Assembly: GCA_018713145.1 (NCBI GenBank)
Contig: DVFP01000019.1
Span: forward strand, 181,857 to 245,856
DNA: 64,000 bases
Direction: 5' to 3'
Source: Candidatus Scybalocola faecavium
Lineage (GTDB): Bacteria; Bacillota; Clostridia; Lachnospirales; Lachnospiraceae
Shown here: positions 10,108-18,484 of the stretch, piece after piece
Position numbering within the stretch: the stretch's first letter is position 1
How the letters are laid out: each line of letters begins with the position of its first letter
Made by a program: the position numbers and the translations under genes
The notes under the pieces: model-generated
The model's input: the letters and a program-made list of their open reading frames with translations, nothing else
What the model was told of the DNA's origin: nothing
The model's database searches: none

Positions 10108-11544
10108 TTATTTATTTTTCTCAATTTTCAGCACATATGCAAAATCACATGGCGGCTCAGAGGAAATATTTACCAGCAGGCCTTTTGACGTACATTCCCA
10201 CTGCACCGAAGCATCGCTTCCCACAAGAGACACACGCTTAATTTCCCCAGGATAGGTGCGGGCCAGGCTTGTGATCAACACATGCCCGTCTTTCGGCCAT
10301 GCCAAAAGTGTTGCATATAAAAAATTATCTCGGCAGGTAAATCGAATATCCTGAGCAGTATAGGCCATTTTTTCGCTTTCCGAAAACATCCCCCATGTTT
10401 TCATCTGTGTTGGCCCTTCCCCGTAAACCTCCCAGGGAACTGTATTATAAATAGCTTCTCCATTGATCTTAAGCCACTGTCCCATGGTCAAAAGAATTTC
10501 CTTTGCCTCTTCCGGAATGGACCCGTCCGGCCTGGGACCCACATTTAACAACAAATAACCATTTTTGCTAACATTATCAATAAGATAATGAACCACCTCC
10601 TGAGGCGATTTATAGCGGGCATCTTTTAAATATCCCCAGCCTTCCCCGTCATCTACTGTAGTGTCTGTCAGCCAGTCATGATAGGTCAGTGTATTAAAAC
10701 GGCCCTGCTCCAGATCAATAAGTCCTGTTCCCGGCGGAATATCATGGTATTTGTAAGTAAGAGCCACCTCCTGTCCCCGGTCCCGGGCCTGATTATAGTA
10801 ATAGGCGATCATTTCCTTTTTATAGCTTTCCGGCATAAAACCAAGGCCGAAGTCAAACCATAAAAGATCCGGGTGGAACTTATCAATAACCTCCCGACAT
10901 TTGGACAGCCAAAGATCACAAAATTCCTGATCCGGCAGGGTCTGGGCATACCATATAGGCCACTGACCTTCCGTTGGGATACCGTTTTTCCAGTCCAGGT
11001 CATGAGGACGGCCGTAAAAATCAAAGTACCGGGGATCTGACAGATCACATCCTTCCACCCAGTGAGGAAAGAAGCGCCAGTTTTCTGCGTGATGCATGGC
11101 AATCATATATTTCATGCCCCTGGCCCGAACCGCCTTTTCCAGCTCCCCGGCTACATCACGGCAAGGTCCCATATTTTTCGAGTTCCACCGGCTTAAAGTT
11201 GTATCCCACATAGAAAAGCCGTCATGGTGTTCACCTACCGGCCCGGCAAACTTTGCACCAGCCCTGGCAAACAAATCTGCCCATTCATCCGGATCAAAAT
11301 TTTCTCCAGTAAACATAGGGATGAAATCCTTGTATCCGAATTTTTCCGGCGGGCCATAAGTTTTTACATGATATTCATATTGGGGGGATCCTTTTTGATA
11401 CATATAAAAGCCATACCAGCTTCCATTTGGACGACAGGCGGGCACAGAATAAATCCCCCAATGGGTATAAATGCCAAACTTTGCATCTCGAAGCCACTTA
11501 GGCGTTGTATGCTCTCTTAGTGAATTCCAGCTTTTTGTATACAT
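10108..11544 (-). CDS. GH29 alpha-L-fucosidase, cytoplasmic
   Basis: A 478-residue enzyme hydrolysing terminal alpha-L-fucose. The N-terminal segment KFGIYTHWGIYSVPA and the block EHHDGFSMWDT are family hallmarks. The putative nucleophile is the Asp in LLWFDFGLG (about residue 222). A C-terminal beta-sandwich covers about the last 100 residues. No signal peptide is present, so the substrate must be imported, fitting the downstream ABC permeases. The start overlaps the preceding stop (TAATG) with AAGGAG upstream, so it is translationally coupled to the iron-type dehydrogenase. The family is clear; linkage preference is not readable. Confidence 0.92.
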   Translation of the reverse strand: MYTKSWNSLREHTTPKWLRDAKFGIYTHWGIYSVPACRPNGSWYGFYMYQKGSPQYEYHVKTYGPPEKFGYKDFIPMFTGENFDPDEWADLFARAGAKFAGPVGEHHDGFSMWDTTLSRWNSKNMGPCRDVAGELEKAVRARGMKYMIAMHHAENWRFFPHWVEGCDLSDPRYFDFYGRPHDLDWKNGIPTEGQWPIWYAQTLPDQEFCDLWLSKCREVIDKFHPDLLWFDFGLGFMPESYKKEMIAYYYNQARDRGQEVALTYKYHDIPPGTGLIDLEQGRFNTLTYHDWLTDTTVDDGEGWGYLKDARYKSPQEVVHYLIDNVSKNGYLLLNVGPRPDGSIPEEAKEILLTMGQWLKINGEAIYNTVPWEVYGEGPTQMKTWGMFSESEKMAYTAQDIRFTCRDNFLYATLLAWPKDGHVLITSLARTYPGEIKRVSLVGSDASVQWECTSKGLLVNISSEPPCDFAYVLKIEKNK

Positions 11545-12704
11545 TATCTTCTCCTTACCATCATTTCATAAACCTGATCAATCTCCGCGATTTTAGGATT
11601 GTTTTTATAATCCCCCAGCACATGGGCGCAGTCCGCAATCTGGCGGATGTCTTTATCACTGACGCCAAGCTGCTTAAAGGTTGTCCACATACCAATCTTT
11701 TTAATAAATCCATCAATCTCATCGCAGCATCTGCGCGCCGCCTCTTCATCGGGCACCTGGTACAGCTCATGATTAAACATCCGGCCTACACGGGCAAACT
11801 CCGGTATTGCGCTGGTATAGGTAAACCGGGTAAACTCCGGATACATCACCGACAGAGATAAACCATGGGATACCTGGGGACAATGTCCGCTGATCTGCAT
11901 ACCAACACCATGGGGCAGGGTGACGCCGCCGGAAGAAATGGCCAGTCCTCCTAAAGTATCCGCCCATGCCATAAAACTGCGCTTGTCTGTATTTTCCAGG
12001 TCATCCAAGACCTGGGGCAGCCCATGGATGATCAGTTCCATACCTCTTAAGGCTAAGGCCTGCACATAGGCATTGGAGCCGGTAGATATATAAGCCTCAA
12101 AATTATGGGCAAAGGCGTCAAATCCCGTGGCTGCGGTTACATGTTTCGGCACACTGGTCATCAGCTGGGGATCCACAATAGCAATCTTCGGGAAAATATT
12201 TTCATTCCATATCGCTGATTTATCTTTTGTGGCTGTATGGGTGATCACTGCACACTGAGTCACCTGGGAGCCGGTACCGCTGGTAGTGCTCACGGCAATA
12301 ACAGGCAGAGTCGATTTTGTGGGCTGAGTCTTATAGTGAAGATAGTCCCAGGCAGTTCCCGGATGGGATGCTTCCACGGCAATAGCCTTGGCTGTATCCA
12401 TACTGGAACCTCCGCCAATACCGATAATGACCTGGGCATCCATAGCTTTAGCCATCTGAGCTCCCGCGGTAACGATTTCTGTTACCGGATTAGGCTTTAC
12501 CTGATCAAAATGCTGCCATGTAATCCCTTCCCGGTCTAAAATAGCTTTCGCCTTGTCATACACCCAGGACGTTTTCCCCTGATTTCCGGTAGTTACAAGA
12601 AGCACCCGCTTCCCATAGCGGCCTACGGCCTCCCCTAATTGTTCCAGACACCCTGCGCCAAAAATGATTTCCGTAGGGTGCTTCCAGGTAAAACTTTTTA
12701 ACAT
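11544..12704 (-). CDS. iron-containing alcohol dehydrogenase
   Basis: A 386-residue group III (Fe-dependent) dehydrogenase. The nucleotide-binding motif GGGSSMDTAKA is at about residue 95. The metal-ligand region contains GFDAFAHNFEAY and LPHGVGMQISGHCPQVSHG, supplying the usual Asp and three His. The tracked ORF extends 19 codons upstream into the preceding gene; the ATG chosen has GGAGG eight to nine bases before it and begins with the family-typical segment (TEIIFGAGCLEQL). In fucose catabolism a FucO-type enzyme of this family reduces lactaldehyde, so a related role is plausible beside the fucosidase, but this is inference. Confidence 0.88.
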   Translation of the reverse strand: MLKSFTWKHPTEIIFGAGCLEQLGEAVGRYGKRVLLVTTGNQGKTSWVYDKAKAILDREGITWQHFDQVKPNPVTEIVTAGAQMAKAMDAQVIIGIGGGSSMDTAKAIAVEASHPGTAWDYLHYKTQPTKSTLPVIAVSTTSGTGSQVTQCAVITHTATKDKSAIWNENIFPKIAIVDPQLMTSVPKHVTAATGFDAFAHNFEAYISTGSNAYVQALALRGMELIIHGLPQVLDDLENTDKRSFMAWADTLGGLAISSGGVTLPHGVGMQISGHCPQVSHGLSLSVMYPEFTRFTYTSAIPEFARVGRMFNHELYQVPDEEAARRCCDEIDGFIKKIGMWTTFKQLGVSDKDIRQIADCAHVLGDYKNNPKIAEIDQVYEMMVRRR

Positions 12705-12751
12705 GATTCTTTTTCCTCCGTTCCATTCATTTTTCCATAAATTTCCTTCCT

Positions 12752-13774
12752 TTACCGGCACATTTCATCCAGCATCGCTTCAATATTTTCAAAAGGCGTA
12801 TCCGGCATGATTCCATTGCCTGCAGCCATGAGCATCCGTCCATGATGCTTTTTAAAAATGTCCTTCATCCGGCAAACTTCCCGGCGCACATCCTCTGTAG
12901 TTCCCTCCACGATCACATGCTGCACATCAAAACCTGCCAAAAATGCCATTTGGCTGCCATACTTTTCCACCGTTTCTTCCATGTCCATACATCCCTTTTG
13001 AATGGGATGAAACACATCTACGCCGGCCTTTGCAAGATCATCCATAAGCAGACTGTTATCTCCGCAGGAATGAAGGAAAAAGTCCATCCCCCGGCTGTGG
13101 ACATAATCAATAAATTCTTTATATAAAGGGTAATACAGCTCATGAAAAATTTCCGGGGACATCATGGGCCCGGTCTGATGTCCAAGATCATCTGAAGTAA
13201 ATATACCGTCATATCCCAAGGCTTTAAACCGATCCACAATCACTTTATAATACTCCAGCAGCCTTTTTCCCAGAAGCTTTAGCTCATCCATGGCATCATA
13301 ATAGTCAAACATAAGATTTTCCATTCCACGAATATTCCAAAAACGTTCATGAAGAAAATGCCACCAACACCCCAGCTTGTACACATCCTCTCCTGCTTCC
13401 TTGGCCGCCTTTGCAGCCCCGTCAAAAGTTCCCGGTTCGTTAGGGTCCGGAAAATCCGCCAAAAGTCTGTCCAGGTCCTCCCAGTCATCCAGCAAAACCT
13501 TCCGCTCTCCGATGCTGTGGCCCAAAACATCAGAATAGTCCATAAAGCCCCAGCGGTAATGAGGATTTTGTGTGTAGGAAACATCCTCTCCCGGAGGTGT
13601 GTAAAAAAATGCCATAATATCCTCCGGATATTTTTTTGCCATATCATCCAGGGCATGGCCGTATTTTTCCTCCAGCCCCATCCCCCACCATTTATGAAAA
13701 ACCAGAGGGATCCGGGAAATATCCTTCCCGTGGATCACATCCGTAACCTGCTGTTTTGTATAGTTTTTCCGCAT
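12752..13774 (-). CDS. uroporphyrinogen-decarboxylase-fold protein, MtaA/CmuA-like
   Basis: A 340-residue protein of the URO-D superfamily, closest in pattern to corrinoid methyltransferases (MtaA/CmuA). The conserved HSCGD is at about residue 230 and a terminal block PDTPFENIEAMLDEM follows. In MtaA a third zinc ligand is the Cys in a GCGI motif; here that position reads GNGI, so the zinc site appears incomplete. No corrinoid-binding protein is encoded in the window. It is 45 bases after a second URO-D gene and 47 bases before the iron-type dehydrogenase, with a good AAGGAGGAGG site, so it belongs to the fucosidase operon. Methyl transfer is possible but unproven; heme synthesis is unlikely from the context. 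Confidence 0.8.
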   Translation of the reverse strand: MRKNYTKQQVTDVIHGKDISRIPLVFHKWWGMGLEEKYGHALDDMAKKYPEDIMAFFYTPPGEDVSYTQNPHYRWGFMDYSDVLGHSIGERKVLLDDWEDLDRLLADFPDPNEPGTFDGAAKAAKEAGEDVYKLGCWWHFLHERFWNIRGMENLMFDYYDAMDELKLLGKRLLEYYKVIVDRFKALGYDGIFTSDDLGHQTGPMMSPEIFHELYYPLYKEFIDYVHSRGMDFFLHSCGDNSLLMDDLAKAGVDVFHPIQKGCMDMEETVEKYGSQMAFLAGFDVQHVIVEGTTEDVRREVCRMKDIFKKHHGRMLMAAGNGIMPDTPFENIEAMLDEMCR

Positions 13775-13819
13775 AAAATCCTCCTCCTTTTACCTGAGCC
13801 GCATACAAAATCCGTTCCA

Positions 13820-14905
13820 TCATTCATGGGTCATGTGTTCTACCATCTTTACTACAAAATCCACCTCGTCTTTAGATGATGCAGAAACCTGAAGATACAG
13901 GCCTTTTGAGGACAAAACATCCATAGCCTTTTCAACCTCCCATGGACGGATCTGGAGAAGAAGGCATTTCTGCGCTTCCTGGATCTTTTTCAGCGCCGGA
14001 AGGAATTCCAAAGGAGAGGGCTGTCCTACAACATTGGTCCACTGGATCATTTTCAGTCCGGGAATAGACAAAATCGTATCCAGATGTCGGATCTGCTCCA
14101 TACCATCCAGATGATATAAGGGATAATCAAGGACCTGGCACTGGCGTGTCAGTTCCGGTCTGGCAAAGGTTTCGTATATTTCATTAGAAACCATTACGGA
14201 AATATCACACTGCAGCTGTCCATGAAACCCCGGCGCCCAGGTATTTAGCCATCCAATACAGCTCCCCCCGTCATTACAATCCTTTACAATGTCATAACAG
14301 TCTTTCATGGTCTTTTCCCATATGGCCTCAAGCTTATCTGCGCAGGCACGGATCACATCCTCATCTTCTGTGAGAAAATCCATTAAAAGATTGTCCGATC
14401 CCCGCACGTGAGCCAATGCATCCAGATTGCCCGACAGATCCGGCATGGATACATAATACTGTCCATTGGCCTGTTCGCATAAATAACGGGCCATTTCCAA
14501 AGTTTTTTTATAAAGGAAACTGTTTTCATCAAACGTAATTTTATCCGGGTCAAGCTCCTCTTCATCTAAGATAGGATCAAACCATATGGTATCCGGCATA
14601 TATCTGTGCCTAATCCCCTTTAAAAATCCTGCATGGCCGCTGGGGCCTAAGTTGACCCAGGTCAGAGGAAATGCGTCCCCTCCGTAATAAGTATTTTTAA
14701 ATACATCCATATTCCGCATAAGCACCCATTCCGGATCAGTCCAGTATCTCTCCTGATCCTCCGTATTTTTCGGAAAGCGGTGAATATCTTTTAGCCGACT
14801 TCCATCAGTCCAGGAAATACTTACACAGCACCGGTCAATAACCTCCCGTTCCCACAAAGCCTTAAAGCGTTCTTTTGTTTTATCAAAATCATCTCTGTTG
14901 ATCAT
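13820..14905 (-). CDS. URO-D-fold protein, divergent
   Basis: A 361-residue protein of the URO-D-like superfamily, recognisable by overall pattern (LTWVNLGPSG near residue 80, YHLDGMEQIRHLD near 265, IQWTNVVGQPSP). It lacks the HxCG motif of MtaA-type enzymes and is more like the family members described as trimethylamine-corrinoid-associated. It is the first gene of the minus-strand run. The start ATG is preceded by AGGAGCG. Its reaction is not known to me; position upstream of another URO-D protein, a dehydrogenase and a fucosidase suggests the two URO-D proteins act on the same imported substrate. Confidence 0.7.
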   Translation of the reverse strand: MINRDDFDKTKERFKALWEREVIDRCCVSISWTDGSRLKDIHRFPKNTEDQERYWTDPEWVLMRNMDVFKNTYYGGDAFPLTWVNLGPSGHAGFLKGIRHRYMPDTIWFDPILDEEELDPDKITFDENSFLYKKTLEMARYLCEQANGQYYVSMPDLSGNLDALAHVRGSDNLLMDFLTEDEDVIRACADKLEAIWEKTMKDCYDIVKDCNDGGSCIGWLNTWAPGFHGQLQCDISVMVSNEIYETFARPELTRQCQVLDYPLYHLDGMEQIRHLDTILSIPGLKMIQWTNVVGQPSPLEFLPALKKIQEAQKCLLLQIRPWEVEKAMDVLSSKGLYLQVSASSKDEVDFVVKMVEHMTHE

Positions 14906-15234
14906 CCTGCGCTCCTATCTGTCACCCATGGCTGTCACTCCATGGGGAACTTATACATATTCTGTATTTTATGCCGCCAGTATATCATTCCCGATTTGAA
15001 AAACCCATTGAAAATATTCCCATTTCTTGAAAGATTTTCATCTTCCGCCTGCCGGGAATATGCCTGACAACAAAGTCACATCCATCGTTTTGTGCCTGGA
15101 AACCGCCATAAATATATTAAAGCCGCTTCATCGGCGGAATATATTCCATAAAACAGGAACTATGTTCATCGGAAAAAAATTGGAGATTCCGTATAATAAC
15201 CGTAGAATACTACTGCATGAAAGGAATGGATAAA
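14906..15234. promoter_or_regulatory. divergent intergenic region between two URO-D genes
   Basis: This stretch of about 330 bases separates oppositely transcribed URO-D genes and must carry promoters for both. On the + strand a TATAAT occurs at 15192-15197, about 40 bases before the start codon, without a good -35. On the minus strand a TATACT occurs near 14976-14971, also with a weak -35, a pattern compatible with activator dependence. No gene, RNA or convincing operator was seen. Confidence 0.4.
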
Positions 15235-16488
15235 ATGAATATGATTTCTTCCCACGACCGTCAGAGGTTAAGAGAACTGGCCCGGCGCCAGATGGACAAT
15301 GCGATGAAACCATCCAATCAGGAAAAAATAAAATTATGGTATAAACACAATGACCTGAAAGGTGAACGCCCCATGTTCCACCTGGAAATGTGGACGTTTG
15401 CCCAGGAGATCATACCGCCTATGCTTACCTGTGAGGATTCATGGGCCAGAAATATTGAATATCAGTTTTTCCTGAATTTTCTTAACCAGGAACTTTTCGA
15501 CGATGATAAGGTCACTTTGCCCACATACGATGTCGGTTATGACACATGGTTTACCCTGTTTGACATTCCTGTCCACCAGACCTTCGGCAAGGATGCCAAT
15601 GGACAGGATACATTAGGGCAGCATTTTGAATCCGTAATCAATGATCTGGAAGAGGACTATCCCAAGCTGAAAAAAACCACCTATGGGACAAACATGGAAA
15701 AAGCTTTAAATCAGAAGGCTGTTCTTGAAGATATTTTCGGGGATATTCTCCCGGTAAGGCTGAAAATGGACGCCCTTTACAGCGTTCCGACACAAATGCT
15801 GATCCACATTATGAGCATGGAAAATATGATGTATGCCTTATATGATTATCCGGAACTTTTTAAAGAAATGATGGATCGGATCTCTGAGGATACACTGGAA
15901 TATTTTGATTTTCTGGAAAATAACCATCTGATCCTGCCTACTGTTTCAGGAGAAAACCTTGGTCAGGGCACCTGGTGCTTTAATCACACCCTTCCCGACA
16001 GCAATACCCCCCGGCCATTAAAAACAACAGATGTTTGGGGCTTTATGGATTCCCAGGAAACCGTAGGGCTTTCCCCGGATATGTTTGAGGAATTTATTTT
16101 TCCTTGTTATAAAAAAATATCCCAACGGTACGGACTTCTTTCCTACGGCTGCTGTGAACCGGTGGATCCCATATGGGACCGGTGCATTTCCACATTGAAA
16201 AACCTGCGCAAGGTTTCCATATCCCCATGGTGCAATGAGGAAATTATGAGTGAAAAGCTCCGCGGGAAAAATATTATTTACCATCGCAAGCCCAGCCCTA
16301 ATTTTCTGGGCGTCGGCACTGCTCTTGACGAGGAGGGGCTTCGGCAGCATATCCGTAAAAGCCTGACACTGGCCCGAGGCTGCAAAATGGAGATCACTCA
16401 GCGCGATGTGTACACGATTAACAACGATATTTCCAAAGCTCAAAGATATGTACAGATCATTAAACAGGAGATTGAGAATCTTTGGTAG
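15235..16488 (+). CDS. URO-D-fold protein, third paralogue
   Basis: A 417-residue member of the URO-D superfamily with the pattern HLEMWTFAQEI near the N-terminus, a central hydrophobic core and SYGCCEPVD near residue 305. The Cys pair may bind metal, and a further Cys lies in ISPWCNEEI. Three in-frame ATGs occur; AAGGA lies nine bases before the third, which I chose. It is divergent from the fucosidase operon, whose first two genes are also URO-D proteins, so the three probably serve one pathway. The gene ends 44 bases before the TrpB paralogue. The reaction is unknown. Confidence 0.72.
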   Translation: MNMISSHDRQRLRELARRQMDNAMKPSNQEKIKLWYKHNDLKGERPMFHLEMWTFAQEIIPPMLTCEDSWARNIEYQFFLNFLNQELFDDDKVTLPTYDVGYDTWFTLFDIPVHQTFGKDANGQDTLGQHFESVINDLEEDYPKLKKTTYGTNMEKALNQKAVLEDIFGDILPVRLKMDALYSVPTQMLIHIMSMENMMYALYDYPELFKEMMDRISEDTLEYFDFLENNHLILPTVSGENLGQGTWCFNHTLPDSNTPRPLKTTDVWGFMDSQETVGLSPDMFEEFIFPCYKKISQRYGLLSYGCCEPVDPIWDRCISTLKNLRKVSISPWCNEEIMSEKLRGKNIIYHRKPSPNFLGVGTALDEEGLRQHIRKSLTLARGCKMEITQRDVYTINNDISKAQRYVQIIKQEIENLW

Positions 16489-16500
16489 ATTTGCTATAAT
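16472..16500 (+). promoter_or_regulatory. promoter for the TrpB paralogue
   Basis: TTGAGA and TATAAT are separated by exactly 17 bases, and the -10 is preceded by TGC (extended -10). It overlaps the last codons of the URO-D gene and would start transcription about 25 bases before the TrpB start. Confidence 0.65.
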
Positions 16501-16532
16501 TAACCCAACGTAATAAAAAGGAGAAGATATTT

Positions 16533-17753
16533 ATGGATCTGTACAATTACTTACGCAAGTATCCGGATGACCGGGGCTATTTTGAACAGTACGGCGGAAG
16601 TTTTCTGGAAGAAAAACTGATTCCGGCCTTTGAAGAGATTACCCGGGCCTACCAGGCCATCTGCCATTCCTCCCAGTTTATTTCTGAGCTGCGGCGGATC
16701 CGGAAAGAATTTCAGGGGCGGCCCACCCCTGTCTATCACTGTGAAAAACTTTCTGCCAGCGTTGGGGACGGCACCTGCCAGATTTATCTGAAACGAGAAG
16801 ATTTAAACCACACAGGGGCTCATAAGCTGAACCATTGTATGGGTGAAGGTCTCCTGGCCAAATATATGGGGAAAAAGAAGCTCATTGCCGAAACCGGCGC
16901 CGGCCAGCACGGAGTGGCTCTGGCCACTGCAGCCGCTTATTTTGGCCTGGAATGTGAGATTCATATGGGCGAGGTGGATATTGCCAAACAGGCGCCAAAT
17001 GTAACCCGCATGAAGATCCTTGGAGCAAAGGTGGTTCCTGTAACTCATGGGAATAAGACGCTGAAGGAAGCCGTGGATTCTGCTTTTGAAGCCTATGCAA
17101 GAGATTATAAGGATGCGATCTACTGCATCGGCTCTGCTGTAGGGCCCCATCCATTTCCTATGATGGTGAGGGATTTTCAGATGTGTATCGGAGAGGAAGC
17201 AAAAGAACAGTTTATGGAAATGACCGGACTTCTCCCGGACGCTGTCATTGCCTGCGTTGGCGGCGGATCTAATTCGATCGGAACCTTTGTACCTTTTGTA
17301 GGGGATCCGGTGGATATTTACGGAGTAGAGCCTTTGGGCCGGGGGCCTGAGCTGGGCAATCATGCCGCATCCATGTCCTATGGGACAAAGGGTATCCTTC
17401 ACGGCTTTGAAAGTTATCTTCTCCAGGATGAAAATGGTGAGGCTGCTCCGGTATATTCCATTGCCAGCGGCCTGGATTACCCTGCCGTAGGACCGGAACA
17501 TGCCATGCTCCATGATATGGGACGTATCCAATATGTTTCAGTGACAGACGATGAGGCCATGGAAGCCTTCTTTAAATTGTCCCGTCTGGAAGGCATCATT
17601 CCTGCTATTGAAAGCGCCCATGCGGTTGCCTATGCCATGAAGCTGGCCGCGCAGCAAAAAAAAGGCGCTCTCCTTGTTACATTAAGCGGACGGGGAGATA
17701 AAGATATTGATTATGTTGTAGAACATTATGGCTATGGAGATCAGTATATGTGA
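16533..17753 (+). CDS. trpB: stand-alone tryptophan synthase beta-chain paralogue
   Basis: A 406-residue PLP enzyme that would condense indole with L-serine. The PLP lysine is in HTGAHKLNH (about residue 92), the catalytic Glu in AETGAGQHG, the phosphate loop in [10 protein letters not shown] and the C-terminal motif is [10 protein letters not shown]. All catalytic residues of TrpB are present and the length is normal. No trpA or other trp gene lies nearby, so the protein is a stand-alone form that could salvage free indole or serve another beta-replacement. It has its own promoter, a good AAAAGGAG site and a strong downstream terminator, so it forms a single-gene unit. Activity on indole is inferred from residues only. 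Confidence 0.88.
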   Translation: MDLYNYLRKYPDDRGYFEQYGGSFLEEKLIPAFEEITRAYQAICHSSQFISELRRIRKEFQGRPTPVYHCEKLSASVGDGTCQIYLKREDLNHTGAHKLNHCMGEGLLAKYMGKKKLIAETGAGQHGVALATAAAYFGLECEIHMGEVDIAKQAPNVTRMKILGAKVVPVTHGNKTLKEAVDSAFEAYARDYKDAIYCIGSAVGPHPFPMMVRDFQMCIGEEAKEQFMEMTGLLPDAVIACVGGGSNSIGTFVPFVGDPVDIYGVEPLGRGPELGNHAASMSYGTKGILHGFESYLLQDENGEAAPVYSIASGLDYPAVGPEHAMLHDMGRIQYVSVTDDEAMEAFFKLSRLEGIIPAIESAHAVAYAMKLAAQQKKGALLVTLSGRGDKDIDYVVEHYGYGDQYM

Positions 17754-17774
17754 TCTTTAGTTATACTGGAAAGT

Positions 17775-17845
17775 TTTAAGGGCCGGTTCGTCCAACACAT
17801 GGTTTTTGTTGGACAGAGCCGGTCCTTAAATTCTACTCTTTTTTA
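17775..17845 (+). terminator. rho-independent terminator after trpB
   Basis: A long stem (TTTAAGGGCCGG...TCCAACA pairing with TGTTGGA...CCGGTCCTTAAA) is followed closely by CTCTTTTTTAT. Confidence 0.85.
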
Positions 17846-17886
17846 TCCAGTATATCCTTCTTGACAAAACTTTTCCATCCTAACTA

Positions 17887-17915
17887 TTGACATTTCCCAT
17901 ATGATCTCTTATACT
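17887..17915 (+). promoter_or_regulatory. promoter of the GntR/ABC operon
   Basis: A perfect TTGACA and TATACT are 17 bases apart. The predicted start falls about seven bases later, beside the inverted repeat annotated separately. The leader to the first gene is about 150 bases. Confidence 0.85.
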
Positions 17916-17925
17916 TAGCTTGTAA

Positions 17926-17951
17926 GTTAGTTAATCACTCGAGTAACTAAC
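17926..17951 (+). promoter_or_regulatory. candidate GntR operator
   Basis: GTTAGTTA and TAACTAAC form a perfect 8-base inverted repeat around a 10-base centre containing the palindrome ACTCGAGT. It begins ten bases after the -10 box, where bound repressor would block initiation. The first gene of the operon is a YtrA-type GntR regulator, so autoregulation is likely. Confidence 0.6.
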
Positions 17952-18059
17952 CACTTAAGGAAATTCCACTGACAGCTTAACGTTTTCCCTGGCTTATGCC
18001 GCTGTCTCCATGGCAGCGCTGTCTGTCGCCGTTCCTATGGCTGAATTGTTACTTATAGC

Positions 18060-18072
18060 AAGGAGGTGATCC
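18060..18072 (+). promoter_or_regulatory. extended ribosome binding site
   Basis: AAGGAGGTGATCC is complementary over 13 bases to the conserved 3' end of 16S rRNA. The GGAGG core is seven bases before the GntR start codon. Such full-length matches are uncommon and suggest strong initiation. Confidence 0.8.
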
Positions 18073-18073
18073 T

Positions 18074-18469
18074 ATGAATCTGGACTTCAACTCAGATAAA
18101 CCGATCTTTCTCCAGATCAGTGAAGGTCTGGCAGATGACATACTATCCGGTATTTTTCCGGAGGAGAGCCAGATTCCATCCATTACAGAGTTTTCCGTTA
18201 CCTACAAAATCAACCCTGCCACAGCCTTAAAAGGAATCAACCAACTGGTGGATCAGGGCATTATCTACAAAAAGAGAGGTATTGGCATGTTTGTCAGCAC
18301 AGGGGCCGTGGATCTGTTAAAACAGAGCCGTCGCCAGCAATTTTTTGACACCTACATTCTTCCCATGACCGATGAAGCACGTCGTCTGGGACTATCCGAA
18401 GAGGATATTGATGCGCTGATCCACCGGGGGTTTTCACACGATCCTAAAAATGGTGAATCTTCGTTATAA
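18074..18469 (+). CDS. YtrA-family GntR transcriptional regulator
   Basis: A 131-residue repressor-type protein. The winged helix-turn-helix occupies about residues 8-75 (KPIFLQISEGLADDILSG, then the recognition region INPATALKGINQLVDQGI and wing KKRGIGMFV). The short C-terminal helical tail of about 50 residues is typical of the YtrA subfamily, which lacks a ligand domain. It heads an operon with an ABC ATPase and permease, the standard YtrA arrangement responding to cell-envelope stress. The downstream gene starts 15 bases later. The dyad at the promoter is its probable binding site. Confidence 0.9.
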   Translation: MNLDFNSDKPIFLQISEGLADDILSGIFPEESQIPSITEFSVTYKINPATALKGINQLVDQGIIYKKRGIGMFVSTGAVDLLKQSRRQQFFDTYILPMTDEARRLGLSEEDIDALIHRGFSHDPKNGESSL

Positions 18470-18484
18470 TAAAGGAGGGGGCTT

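Noticed and set aside
12705-12761. Upstream extension of the iron-type dehydrogenase
   Set aside because: It overlaps the preceding gene's stop, lacks a ribosome binding site and is not family-like; the ATG at 12704 has GGAGG.
16803-17531. 242-codon minus-strand ORF opposite trpB
   Set aside because: It lies fully antisense to a gene with all TrpB motifs and shows no recognisable domain or ribosome binding site.
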